Shown: positions 6,833-15,178, numbered from the stretch's first letter. The stretch is 23,075 bases of DNA from Rickettsiales bacterium (GCA_002725445.1 PBPD01000107.1:1-23075); one strand, 5' to 3'. Numbers and translations: made by a program. The notes: generated from the sequence alone by a model not told the origin.

Positions 6833-8545
6833 ATGGCATTGAAACGCAAACATAAAGCGCAAAATACACCGCCAGCCAAAAAGCACAAAAGTCGCGGTGG
6901 AGCCGAGAAGTTTATTTTCTTCGTTGGCGATGATGGCGCGATTTTGAGTTACATGCAGGGCAGCAAGTTGGTGCGCCGTTTGTTCGCGCCGAATGTTGAG
7001 CCAGATAATGTACGTTCACTTGTTGAGCTGATGGAAGGGCACCCTAAAGTGCCGATCTATATGCTTATCGACATGATGGACCAGTCTTACGTGCGCCATA
7101 CTTTGCCGCCGGTTAGTCCACTGGGCGTCAATAAGTTGGTGCAGCGCAGGCTGGAGCGTGATTTTGCGCCAGAGGATATTACGGGCGCAATTCCGTTGGG
7201 CCGTGAAAAGACGGGGCGTAAAGACTGGAATTTTCTGCTTATAGCACTCGCGAATTCGCCGACATTGCAGCAATGGCTGGATTTGGTGTTGGAGCTTCCA
7301 AACCGCTTTAAGGGCATCTATTTGGTGCCGGTTGAAAGCCAGAGTTATGTGAAGATGCTGTCGAGCGTGATACCCCGGAGTCAGGAGGCGCGCGAGGCGG
7401 AATGGCAAATACTGGTTAGCCACAATAAGGTGGGCGGTTTTCGCCAAGTGGTGCTGCGAAATGGAAAACTGACGTTCACGCGTTTGGCGCAAGCAGTGGG
7501 AGAGTCAGTACCTGAAGTAATTGCCGGCAATGTCGAGCAGGAAATATTGAACACAATCGAATATCTGCGCCGCCTGTCGTACACTGAGCAAGCGGGTCTG
7601 GAAGTGACCATTGTTGTTGGGCAGGATATTAAGAATGCCATTGATACGAAACGATTCAACGCCGTTGCTAGCCATGTATTCACGCCGCATGAAGTGTCGG
7701 AATTATTGAATCTGGAGCAAGCGGCGCTATCCGGCGATCGTTTTGGCGATGTGGTAATGGCGGCGAGTTTTGCCCGCCAGAAAAAACTACATCTTCGCAT
7801 GCTTCCAAGCTATGCAAAGAAGCTGGATATTCTCTACAATGCGCAGCTTGGCTTGCGTGCTGTTGCAGCATTAGCGATTGTAGGATTGCTCTATCAAATC
7901 GTTACGAGCGTGATGACTATACAGGGGGCCAATTCCGAAGAGGCGGAGTTGAAGCGCGATAAAGCCCGCGTGCAACAAGAGCTTGCGACCATACAAAGAG
8001 AGGTTGGCCAAATCGACACGGATATTGCTACCCGCACAAATATTGTCACCGTTTATGACATGACTGAGCCGGACAAATTTATGCCGCTCACCTTGGTGCG
8101 CCGCTTCAATGAGATACAGGAAAGCAATGTATTCGTTAAAAAGCTGAATTGGACGATGAGTAACGATTTGCAAGTGGTGACCGAACAGTCACAACGACGT
8201 GGTAATCGTGGTTCACGGCAATCTTCTGGTAGTCAGGGTGCTGCGCCTATGAAGGTGGTGATGGAGCTGGAATTTACAGAAAATGAAGACAATAAACAGG
8301 TGTTCCTAAGCGATGCAAATGCATTCTTCCGCAAGATGACAGAAGGGTTTGAGGATTATGTGATTAATTATTCCAAGCTGCCTGGCACGGTTGGAAGCGA
8401 AGAAAGCCTGGAGATTAATTTTGATGACCCCAGCACGAATGATCAGTTGCTAGCAGCGGGTGAAAACGTTGTAGAAGTGACCATGATTGGCCCAGCCGAT
8501 GAAGTGGACGAGGACGTGCAGAATCAGAACGGGCTGGGGTATTAG
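6833..8545 (+). CDS. Fused PilM/GspL-like and PilN-like pilus alignment protein
   Basis: This 570-residue single-pass protein probably combines the roles of cytoplasmic PilM and inner-membrane PilN, linking motor and platform to the periplasmic alignment complex. The basic N-terminus is followed by a cytoplasmic domain (about 25-335) whose alternating beta/alpha pattern suggests a degenerate actin-like fold as in GspL. I see no clear ATP-binding signature such as the PilM-type DIG phosphate loop. One transmembrane helix lies at 340-361, followed by a coiled coil (about 370-400) and a periplasmic PilN-like domain with a Ser/Arg/Gly-rich insertion near 465-480. The tail is acidic. The pilC stop abuts its ATG. 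The next gene starts 2 nt after its stop. The assignment rests on architecture and gene order, since sequence similarity is weak by eye. Confidence 0.75.
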   Translation: MALKRKHKAQNTPPAKKHKSRGGAEKFIFFVGDDGAILSYMQGSKLVRRLFAPNVEPDNVRSLVELMEGHPKVPIYMLIDMMDQSYVRHTLPPVSPLGVNKLVQRRLERDFAPEDITGAIPLGREKTGRKDWNFLLIALANSPTLQQWLDLVLELPNRFKGIYLVPVESQSYVKMLSSVIPRSQEAREAEWQILVSHNKVGGFRQVVLRNGKLTFTRLAQAVGESVPEVIAGNVEQEILNTIEYLRRLSYTEQAGLEVTIVVGQDIKNAIDTKRFNAVASHVFTPHEVSELLNLEQAALSGDRFGDVVMAASFARQKKLHLRMLPSYAKKLDILYNAQLGLRAVAALAIVGLLYQIVTSVMTIQGANSEEAELKRDKARVQQELATIQREVGQIDTDIATRTNIVTVYDMTEPDKFMPLTLVRRFNEIQESNVFVKKLNWTMSNDLQVVTEQSQRRGNRGSRQSSGSQGAAPMKVVMELEFTENEDNKQVFLSDANAFFRKMTEGFEDYVINYSKLPGTVGSEESLEINFDDPSTNDQLLAAGENVVEVTMIGPADEVDEDVQNQNGLGY

Positions 8546-8547
8546 GT

Positions 8548-9216
8548 ATGATTAAGTTCCGCGACTTCAGAAAACGAATAGCCATACAGGGGGCAATCGC
8601 CGTTGTCGCCGTTGGTGTTATCTTTGGTGTTAGCGCTTTTATAGCGGGAGTAGCAGAAGAGGCGACGGAAGAGACGTCACGCATTGAGCGCGATATCCGC
8701 AGTCAGGAAAGTCAGATACGATCGTTGAAAGAGCAGCTTGGACGCTCCGATGAGTCTACAGAGAAATATCTCGAATTGATGACTGAGCGCGGCGATAATA
8801 ATGACTTTTATATCAGCAGGGAAAAAGCACGCGATTTGTTGGCGATATTGCGCAATAAGTATCGCCTGACGAGTCTAAGCCTTACAGTGGGGCCAGAGCA
8901 GCAAGTGGCGGATGAATCCTTTGATGGCTTAACCGTAGATGTCGTGATGATGAATGTTGAAATTACATTTGGTGGCATTACGGATCAGCATATCTATTCT
9001 TTCTTGCAAAATTTGCGCGATGATATTTCCGGCTTCATGCGCGTGCGGGAATTCACAGTAGAGCGTAGAAAGCGCATTACTAACGATATTTACTTGCAGG
9101 TGAGCCGGGGTGGTGAGCCTGAGATGGTGGCTGCAACCCTTGTTTTTGACTGGATTGGCGTGAAGGAGCGTCCGAGCGAGGGTCAGGAAGAAGCCGAGAA
9201 TGCAGGTGGAATGTAG
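8548..9216 (+). CDS. PilO-like (MshJ/GspM-like) pilus alignment protein
   Basis: This 222-residue bitopic protein has a short basic cytoplasmic N-terminus, one transmembrane helix at about 12-35, a coiled coil (about 36-67) and a periplasmic domain. That is the layout of PilO, which pairs with PilN in the inner-membrane alignment complex. It lies 2 nt after the PilM-PilN gene and before a PilP-like gene, the standard N-O-P order. A GGGG run about 9 nt upstream of ATG 8548 may act as ribosome-binding site. Motifs in this family are weak, so topology and position carry the call. Confidence 0.75.
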   Translation: MIKFRDFRKRIAIQGAIAVVAVGVIFGVSAFIAGVAEEATEETSRIERDIRSQESQIRSLKEQLGRSDESTEKYLELMTERGDNNDFYISREKARDLLAILRNKYRLTSLSLTVGPEQQVADESFDGLTVDVVMMNVEITFGGITDQHIYSFLQNLRDDISGFMRVREFTVERRKRITNDIYLQVSRGGEPEMVAATLVFDWIGVKERPSEGQEEAENAGGM

Positions 9217-9222
9217 AAACGT

Positions 9223-10218
9223 ATGAAAAAGCATTTCGCATATATGATGTTAGCAGGCTGCGTGAGTATCAGCTCATTAGCCCTTGCGCAGGAAGGTGAT
9301 TTGCAGCAGGCGCTGGATGCGCTGAAGCCTGAGAGTTTGCCTCCTATGGGAGAGGACATGGTGGTTGAAGAGTTGCCCAGCGAGCTGGAAGCGCCTTTGA
9401 CGCCTGAGACGGTGGCAAGCCCTGATCTGACACCAGATAGCGAAGAGGAAGTGCCCCCAAGCATGGAAGAAGTGCTGGCTGATGCATCAGAACGTGTGAA
9501 TACAGGTGTGTTTACGCCTTCATTTGGAGATGTAGATATTTCGTTAATGTATGCGCCGGAAGATATGGCGAATATGCGACGTATTCTGGAGCTCTATGAA
9601 CGTAACCGTGAAGAAGACGGAGCGGTGGCTGCTGCTACAGGTGTCGTTGATGCTGAAATAGCAGACATCATCGCCGGCCTGACCGTTGGGCAGCAAGAAG
9701 ACGCTGTCATGTTTGACTATCCATCTTTCTATTTGAGCACTATTTTGTATCGCAGCGCGAACGATTGGGCATACTGGATCAACGGGACACGTTATGCCAA
9801 CAATAAACCGCATGAGCGTCTGCAGGTGCGCAGCATTAGCGATAGCCGCATTAGCTTTGTATGGAAGCCGGGTTCGCTCGTGGAAGTAGCTGACATATGG
9901 AATGCAAAAGCCAGCGCACAGCAAAAGGCCTTTCGTCATCGTTCAGCCTCGGGCTCGGAGATTCAACTGGATTATAACGAAGGGACGATTTCTTTTAGCC
10001 TACGCCCCAATCAAACCTTCGTAAGCGAGCAGATGGAAGTGATGGAGGGCAGATATGTGCCTAATATTGCCATCGATAATGAGCCAGTGCAGGTTCAGAA
10101 CCCAGGTTTTATACAGGGTAAACCTCAGGCGCCTGATCTGGAACGCGAGGCAATGGAGAATTTGATTGATAATGTACGAAAAATGCAGAATCTTATGCCT
10201 AGACGTCAGGGCAACTAA
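9223..10218 (+). CDS. PilP/GspC-like periplasmic pilus protein
   Basis: This 331-residue exported protein probably links the inner-membrane PilN/PilO complex to the secretin, as PilP does. A signal peptide covers the first 22 residues and ends in ALA|QE. An LAGC lipobox-like sequence at 10-13 is an alternative lipoprotein site. An acidic, Pro-rich linker (about 23-90) and a helical segment precede the C-terminal domain. From about residue 166 to 235 there is a GspC/PilP homology-region pattern: YPSFYLSTILY, then WAYWING (182-188), then LQVRSISDSRISFVW. It is longer than typical PilP (about 175 residues) because of the linker and the Gln/Pro tail. It starts 6 nt after the PilO-like gene. Confidence in export and operon membership is high; PilP homology is moderate. 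Confidence 0.7.
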   Translation: MKKHFAYMMLAGCVSISSLALAQEGDLQQALDALKPESLPPMGEDMVVEELPSELEAPLTPETVASPDLTPDSEEEVPPSMEEVLADASERVNTGVFTPSFGDVDISLMYAPEDMANMRRILELYERNREEDGAVAAATGVVDAEIADIIAGLTVGQQEDAVMFDYPSFYLSTILYRSANDWAYWINGTRYANNKPHERLQVRSISDSRISFVWKPGSLVEVADIWNAKASAQQKAFRHRSASGSEIQLDYNEGTISFSLRPNQTFVSEQMEVMEGRYVPNIAIDNEPVQVQNPGFIQGKPQAPDLEREAMENLIDNVRKMQNLMPRRQGN

Positions 10219-10239
10219 TTCGCAGGCAAAGAGGGCAGT

Positions 10240-10974
10240 ATGAGCGATTCAACACAGGCACTACCTTTAGATGTACATAATGTGAGCAAGAGCTTCGGCG
10301 ACAAGCAAGTGCTTGATGACGTGTCGCTGAGCCTGAAGCCGGGTGAGATATTTGGGCTGATTGGCCTAAACGGCGTGGGTAAGACAACGCTTATTAAGAT
10401 TATTCTGGATCTCGCAAAGGCGGATGCTGGCGATACCCATATTTTTGGGCGTTCCTCGCAAGAAGTGAAATCCCGCAGTGCTATCTCCTATCTGCCAGAA
10501 AAATTTCAGCCATCGCGTTACCTGAAAGGGCGCGAGTATCTGTCACTGGCTTTGTCATATTATGGCCGCAAGCTTGATATAGAACAGGCAAAACAGGCGG
10601 CGGAAGCGCTGGATCTGGAGCCAGCTGCGCTTGATCGTAAGGTAGGGTCTTATTCAAAAGGCATGGGGCAAAAGCTGGGTCTTTTAGGTGCATTCCTTAT
10701 AGACCAGCCTTTCCTGATCCTGGACGAGCCGATGAGTGGACTGGACCCAAGCGCGCGTATTAAGTTGAAAGACATGATGCTGCGCATGAAAGCAGAGGGC
10801 AAGACGCTGTTTTTCAGCTCGCATATTCTGGCGGATATCGACGAAATCTGTGACCGTATTGGCGTGATTCACGACGCAAAGCTATTGTTTGTAGGTACGC
10901 CGGGTGAATTTAAGCCAGCGTATAATGAAGAAGCGCTGGAAAAAGCATTTCTACAAGCTATTCAAGCTGCTTAA
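10240..10974 (+). CDS. ABC transporter ATP-binding subunit (ABC-2 type), without adjacent permease
   Basis: This 244-residue nucleotide-binding subunit carries Walker A GLNGVGKT (42-49), the signature YSKGMGQK, Walker B LILDEP and the switch histidine SSH. The signature form is typical of ABC-2 exporters of the NatA/CcmA/GldA type. It follows the PilP-like gene by 21 nt with GAGG upstream of ATG 10240, so it is probably the last gene of the pilus operon. No permease gene follows: the next gene is on the opposite strand 9 nt away. Myxococcus xanthus has an ABC ATPase (PilH) in its pil cluster, which offers a precedent, but its partners PilG and PilI are not seen here. The substrate is unknown. 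Confidence 0.92.
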   Translation: MSDSTQALPLDVHNVSKSFGDKQVLDDVSLSLKPGEIFGLIGLNGVGKTTLIKIILDLAKADAGDTHIFGRSSQEVKSRSAISYLPEKFQPSRYLKGREYLSLALSYYGRKLDIEQAKQAAEALDLEPAALDRKVGSYSKGMGQKLGLLGAFLIDQPFLILDEPMSGLDPSARIKLKDMMLRMKAEGKTLFFSSHILADIDEICDRIGVIHDAKLLFVGTPGEFKPAYNEEALEKAFLQAIQAA

Positions 10975-10983
10975 GCCAATAAT

Positions 10984-12114
10984 TTATATTTTGAAGCTGT
11001 CACTATCTGACGGGGCAGATGGCGTGGTAGCGCTTTGCAAAGTGCGCCCAGTCGTAGCTTGACGAATGTTGAGGCGAAGATTCGCAGGGTTATCAGCCTC
11101 GGCGATAGCCACGTCCTGATCTACTAACCCTTGCGCATACAGATCGAATAGCGATTGGTCGAATGTCTGCATGCCAGCGTCGCGGCTTTTTTCCATCATT
11201 TCCTTGATGTCGCGTATTTTGCCTTCTTCGATCAGTGTTTTAATTAAACCAGAGTTCAGCAACACCTCAACCGCAAGGCTGCGGCCTTGCTTTTTGTTCA
11301 GCACCAAACGCTGTGACAATACGCCTTTAAGGTTAAGCGAAAGGTTAAGCAGAATTTGGTGGTGCTTCTCTTCGGGGAAGAAATTAAGCGCGCGCTCAAT
11401 GGCCTGGTTCGCGTTATTTGCGTGCAGAGTAGCAAGCACCAGATGGCCTGTCTCAGAGAAGTTGATCGCGTGCTCCATGGTTTCCCTGTCACGCACCTCA
11501 CCGATGAGAACCACATCCGGGCGTTGTCGTAATGCATTTTTGAGTGCCATTCCAAAGGAGTAGGTATCGATCCCTACGTCACGCTGACTGATAATGCAGC
11601 CCTGATGTGTATGTACAAACTCGACGGGATCTTCGATAGTGATAATATGTCCGCTACCATTGCGGTTGCGGTGTCCGATCATCGCTGCCAGCGATGTGGA
11701 TTTACCAGAACCCGTAGGCCCCACCACGAGCACGAGGCCCCGGCGTTCCATGACCAGATTACGATAGGCCTCAGGTAGCCCCAATTCTTCAATGGTTGGG
11801 ATCTCGGTTTGGATACGTCGAATAACAAGGGCGGTATGTTGTTGCTGGCGAAATGCGTTGATACGAAAACGCGCGCGATCCATCCAGTTAATCGCAGAAT
11901 TATATTCCAGCGTTGTTTCGAATTCGTCTAGCTGCTCTTCATCCAGCAATTCTTCCATATATGTGCGCACCTGCTCTTCGGTCAACGGCGCGTTATCGAC
12001 GGTCATAATGCGATCTGACAAGCGAATGCTGGCAGGGCAGCCATAGGTCAAATAAAGGTCTGATGCTTTATGCTGCACCATCTGCTCTAGGAGTGGGTTT
12101 AGCTTGTCAAACAT
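10984..12114 (-). CDS. pilU: PilT-like retraction ATPase PilU
   Basis: This 376-residue cytoplasmic ATPase assists PilT in pilus retraction. It has Walker A GPTGSGKST (132-140), GEVRD with the catalytic Glu, the ATLHANNANQA segment, and the PilU-typical stretches TGHIITIEDP and GMQTFDQSLF. These, and the EVLLN segment, distinguish it from PilT. A low-complexity Ser/Thr/Pro tail ends the protein. It starts 3 nt after the pilT stop and is clearly in the same operon. Its stop lies 9 nt from the converging ABC ATPase gene, with no terminator visible in the gap. Confidence 0.93.
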   Translation of the reverse strand: MFDKLNPLLEQMVQHKASDLYLTYGCPASIRLSDRIMTVDNAPLTEEQVRTYMEELLDEEQLDEFETTLEYNSAINWMDRARFRINAFRQQQHTALVIRRIQTEIPTIEELGLPEAYRNLVMERRGLVLVVGPTGSGKSTSLAAMIGHRNRNGSGHIITIEDPVEFVHTHQGCIISQRDVGIDTYSFGMALKNALRQRPDVVLIGEVRDRETMEHAINFSETGHLVLATLHANNANQAIERALNFFPEEKHHQILLNLSLNLKGVLSQRLVLNKKQGRSLAVEVLLNSGLIKTLIEEGKIRDIKEMMEKSRDAGMQTFDQSLFDLYAQGLVDQDVAIAEADNPANLRLNIRQATTGRTLQSATTPSAPSDSDSFKI

Positions 12115-12117
12115 AGA

Positions 12118-13212
12118 TTAGAAACCCTGCGGTTGCTGTTGCTGAGCGCTGCCTCGACGGCCTTCGTCTTTTTTATCATCTTCAACGCTGGTTGCGAGGG
12201 CTTCTTTAGCAGTTTCCGGACTAATGGCTCCTTCGTCCAGAAGATGGTAAATGGATTCTTTCATCGTTGTCATGCCGACTTTGCTACCCATTTGCATCAT
12301 TGAATATATTTGCGGAATTTTACCTTCGCGGATCAGGTTACGTACGGCTGATGTACCCAACAAAATTTCATGTGCAGCAATACGGCCAGAGTTGTCAGCG
12401 CGTTTGACAAGCGTTTGGGCGATCACTGCCTCTAGCGATACCGATAGCATCGCACGAATCATTTCTTTGTCGCTGGCAGGGAATACGTCAATAATACGGT
12501 CGATGGTTTTAGGAGCCGAATTGGTGTGCAGTGTGCCCATCACCAAGTGACCGGTTTCCGCAGCAGTCATTGCCAGTTGGATGGTTTCAAGGTCACGCAA
12601 CTCGCCCACCAGAATGACATCCGGATCTTCGCGCAATGCACTTTTGAGTGCGCGTGCAAAGGATTTTGTACTGCTGCCCACTTCACGCTGGTTGATGAGT
12701 GAGCTTTTCGTATGATGCACAAATTCTACCGGGTCTTCCACAGTGAGGATGTGATGTGCGAAATTAGTATTAATGTAATCTACCATGGCTGCAAGTGTGG
12801 TCGATTTACCGGAACCCGTTGGGCCGGTCACCAGAATCAGTCCCTTGTTCAAATGACAAAGGCGTTTGAATACAGAAGGCGCGCCAAGTTCGTCCAGTGT
12901 TAGTACTTTGGTGGGGATGGTACGAAACACAGCCGCAGGGCCATCAATGGTATTGAATGCATTGACACGAAAGCGTAAGTCCTCGCCAAAAGCGATGGAG
13001 AAATCCAGCTCGTAATCGCGCTCATACTCGGAGCGTTGTTGCTCTGTCATAATCGAGTAGAGCATTTGCTTTACATCATCCGTGCGCATGGGCGGCGCGT
13101 TCAATGGCAGCATATCGCCATTCACGCGCATCAGAGGTGGTTTACCCGAAGAAAGGTGTAAATCTGACGCGCCATTTTTATCGGTTGATAGCAGCAGATC
13201 GGTGATTTCCAT
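12118..13212 (-). CDS. pilT: Type IV pilus retraction ATPase PilT
   Basis: PilT is the hexameric motor that depolymerises pili and drives twitching or DNA uptake. The 364 residues include the ASDLHLSSG start typical of PilT, RFRVNAF, Walker A GPTGSGKST (130-138), GELRD with Glu204, TLHTNSA, and a version of the AIRNLIRE retraction motif (AVRNLIRE, 289-296) followed by KIPQIYSMMQ. It lacks the PilB tetracysteine, as expected. The C-terminus has a short Gln-rich tail. ATG 13212 is preceded by GAGG, and the gene follows the TPR gene by 14 nt. Confidence 0.95.
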   Translation of the reverse strand: MEITDLLLSTDKNGASDLHLSSGKPPLMRVNGDMLPLNAPPMRTDDVKQMLYSIMTEQQRSEYERDYELDFSIAFGEDLRFRVNAFNTIDGPAAVFRTIPTKVLTLDELGAPSVFKRLCHLNKGLILVTGPTGSGKSTTLAAMVDYINTNFAHHILTVEDPVEFVHHTKSSLINQREVGSSTKSFARALKSALREDPDVILVGELRDLETIQLAMTAAETGHLVMGTLHTNSAPKTIDRIIDVFPASDKEMIRAMLSVSLEAVIAQTLVKRADNSGRIAAHEILLGTSAVRNLIREGKIPQIYSMMQMGSKVGMTTMKESIYHLLDEGAISPETAKEALATSVEDDKKDEGRRGSAQQQQPQGF

Positions 13213-13226
13213 CGGAGCCTCGTAGC

Positions 13227-14966
13227 TTAGAGTGAATTGATGTAGTTCAGGCGCGATTGCAATGCGAATGCATCGGCAGGAATGGGTTCGCCTTGCTGTG
13301 ACGCTGCAATCAGCTGACGGTAGAAGGCAGCCGCCTCTTTATAGCGTTTCTGTTTGTCGAGGAAGATAGCCAGATTATAGCGATAGACCATGTTATCAGG
13401 GTCAAGGCTGATGGCGCGCAGCATTTTGCTACGTGCTTTTTCTTCGTCTCCAAGTTTTGCATATAGCAAGCCTAGTTGCGCCGGTATTGGGCTGAAATCC
13501 GGGCTGGCATGTTCGAGTTCTAACAACTCGTTCAGTGCTTCTTGCGGCGATTCATCGCTCACCAGCACGAGGAAGTTATTCATCGCTTCACGATTATTTG
13601 GATAGAGCTGGATCAAACGACCATAGAGGGCGCGAGCAGATTCAATCTCGCCTATACGGTGGAACGTAGTAGCTGCCCCAAACAATGCAAGCTCATTGTC
13701 TGGCTGCATGCGAATCACGTTTTTATAAAGTTCAAGCGCAATACCTGTTTGGCCGGCGAGCAATGCCTCATAGGCTTTTTCAAGCTCATAATTCGGATTG
13801 TAGTTAGGGCGGCGCACCTCGATTTTTACACCGGTGGCCTCGTGACTGTGCACGTTATCTGCCGCGGCAGATTGTTTCAATAATTGCTCAATGTCCGGAT
13901 CCACACGTGAGATAGCAACATCACCACTATCTGCACTGGCTTCGGGTGAATCAATGTCATGTGGCAGCGATGCCAGAATTTTTTTGGACTCGTCCGAAAG
14001 TTTTGGCACTGCGAGCGCTTGCCCTGTGTCTATCATTGGTGGCGCTACATCTGTAGGTGCAGCCGCAACCGGTGCGGCGGCGGGTGTGTCGAAGCGTGGT
14101 TGCGCCAGTTCGGAAGAGGCCGGGACTGGTTCACGTTCGATTTCGATAATGTCTTTGTTCAGCACGGGACGGCGGGCCGGGGCGTCACTCGCCTCTGGAT
14201 TCGCTTCCCTCACATATTCGGTTGGGCTAGCTGCAGGCGGCGTGGGTGCTACGCTAGGCCGGCTTGGCGCCGCAAAAGCAGGGTCATCTGGTGCTTGCAC
14301 ACTGTTTGCAGGTGCAGGGCTTGGCTCTACAGGAATATCTGCAAAGCTTGATGGCTCAGGTTGCGTGCCAGTGTAATAGACATTCGGCAATTGCGGCATT
14401 GGCAGCGCAACATTTGTCGGTACGTTGTCAGCTACAGTTGGCTGCGGCTGTGCTTCCCACTGAGGGGCTTGTGATGCCGCGGCAACAGGCGCAGGTGACA
14501 TATCGCTGGGAGCAGCCATTTGTTGCTGTTGCACAGGCTGACCAGGTGCTACGCGGCGCGTGGGGTAAAGTGGACGGACAGGCGCTAAATCAGCTTCCGG
14601 TACCGGATCGATAAATTCAGGTGCGTTTGCGCGCATCGTTGCAGAAGTGCCAGGTTGCGATGCCATAGTACGCATGTCGTCCTGATAGATAGGTGCGGCC
14701 TGATCCTGATAATTTATGTCATTGTCGTAAAGCGGAGCGGTGCTGGGCAGTCGCGAACGCGAGTGCAGGCGCTGGCCTGCTTGTGCCGCACGGCGCTGCG
14801 CATAAGGCGAAGCGGGCAGATAGCCGGTGGAGGTGGGAGCCTGACGGCTCAGGCTTGGTGAGCTTTGCTCTGCGCCAGCATAAGGGTCGAAAGAAGATTG
14901 GGCGGCAGCAGAGAAAGCAATAGATGAAAGAACAGTCGAGAAAATGAGGGTGCGCTTAGAGAACAT
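13227..14966 (-). CDS. Secreted Pro-rich tetratricopeptide repeat protein, first gene of the pilT-pilU operon
   Basis: From ATG 14966 this is a 579-residue exported protein with a signal peptide (about 1-22, AAA|QS). A GTG at 14999 would add 11 residues but would bury the signal peptide, so the ATG is preferred; neither has a strong ribosome-binding site. A long Pro/Ala/Gln-rich, probably disordered stretch (about 30-320) leads to a C-terminal set of about four TPR-like units (about 392-555), recognisable by repeated W/Y-A-L-G spacing and P-D/N turns such as MQPDNELAL and LDPDNMVYR. It leads pilT and pilU with short gaps. TPR proteins such as PilF/Tgl and MshN assist pilus or secretin assembly; a similar role is inferred here. 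It has no lipobox, unlike PilF. Confidence 0.8.
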   Translation of the reverse strand: MFSKRTLIFSTVLSSIAFSAAAQSSFDPYAGAEQSSPSLSRQAPTSTGYLPASPYAQRRAAQAGQRLHSRSRLPSTAPLYDNDINYQDQAAPIYQDDMRTMASQPGTSATMRANAPEFIDPVPEADLAPVRPLYPTRRVAPGQPVQQQQMAAPSDMSPAPVAAASQAPQWEAQPQPTVADNVPTNVALPMPQLPNVYYTGTQPEPSSFADIPVEPSPAPANSVQAPDDPAFAAPSRPSVAPTPPAASPTEYVREANPEASDAPARRPVLNKDIIEIEREPVPASSELAQPRFDTPAAAPVAAAPTDVAPPMIDTGQALAVPKLSDESKKILASLPHDIDSPEASADSGDVAISRVDPDIEQLLKQSAAADNVHSHEATGVKIEVRRPNYNPNYELEKAYEALLAGQTGIALELYKNVIRMQPDNELALFGAATTFHRIGEIESARALYGRLIQLYPNNREAMNNFLVLVSDESPQEALNELLELEHASPDFSPIPAQLGLLYAKLGDEEKARSKMLRAISLDPDNMVYRYNLAIFLDKQKRYKEAAAFYRQLIAASQQGEPIPADAFALQSRLNYINSL

Positions 14967-15049
14967 AAGTCGTCCAAAGAGGTTGCTGTTAGTCAACACG
15001 TAGGTCCGTAAGTTGTCATTTTATTGCGTATATTCATACGGTAATTCAG

Positions 15050-15063
15050 GCGTGAAATCACGC
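15050..15063. promoter_or_regulatory. Perfect dyad in the divergent promoter region, possible operator
   Basis: GCGTGA and TCACGC form perfect 6-bp arms around AA, between the divergent TPR-pilT-pilU and M23-pyrD units. There is no T-run, so it is more likely a protein-binding site than a terminator. No regulator can be named. Confidence 0.4.
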
Positions 15064-15080
15064 TAAAATCGCTCGTTTTT

Positions 15081-15120
15081 CACAAGCCTATGCGATTTAT
15101 GTCAAAACAGGCACAAGCCT
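15081..15120. repeat. Two 9-bp direct repeats spaced 31 bp apart
   Basis: CACAAGCCT occurs at 15081-15089 and at 15112-15120, a 31-bp period or about three helical turns. The second copy lies inside the sigma-54-like promoter. This may be a tandem regulator site or an old duplication. Confidence 0.4.
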
Positions 15121-15125
15121 TGCAT
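15109..15125 (+). promoter_or_regulatory. Putative sigma-54 (RpoN) promoter of the M23 peptidase-pyrD unit
   Basis: The sequence AGGCACAAGCCTTGCAT matches the -24/-12 consensus TGGCACGNNNNTTGCW except at two outer positions. GG and GC are 10 bases apart as required. Transcription would start near 15135, giving a leader of about 44 nt before ATG 15179. No enhancer-binding site can be identified. Confidence 0.45.
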
Positions 15126-15178
15126 AATTGCATCATGTAGTAGCGCGCAATTTTTGTGACGCAGCAGTGAAAGGATAT

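Noticed and set aside
10969..10976. GCTTAAGC palindrome between the ABC ATPase gene and pilU as a bidirectional terminator
   Set aside because: Eight bases with no loop cannot form a stable hairpin; it is probably coincidental.
15128..15178. Upstream extension of the M23 gene from a TTG codon
   Set aside because: It would place 17 residues before a clear signal peptide, overlaps the promoter region, and lacks the AAAGGA site that precedes ATG 15179.
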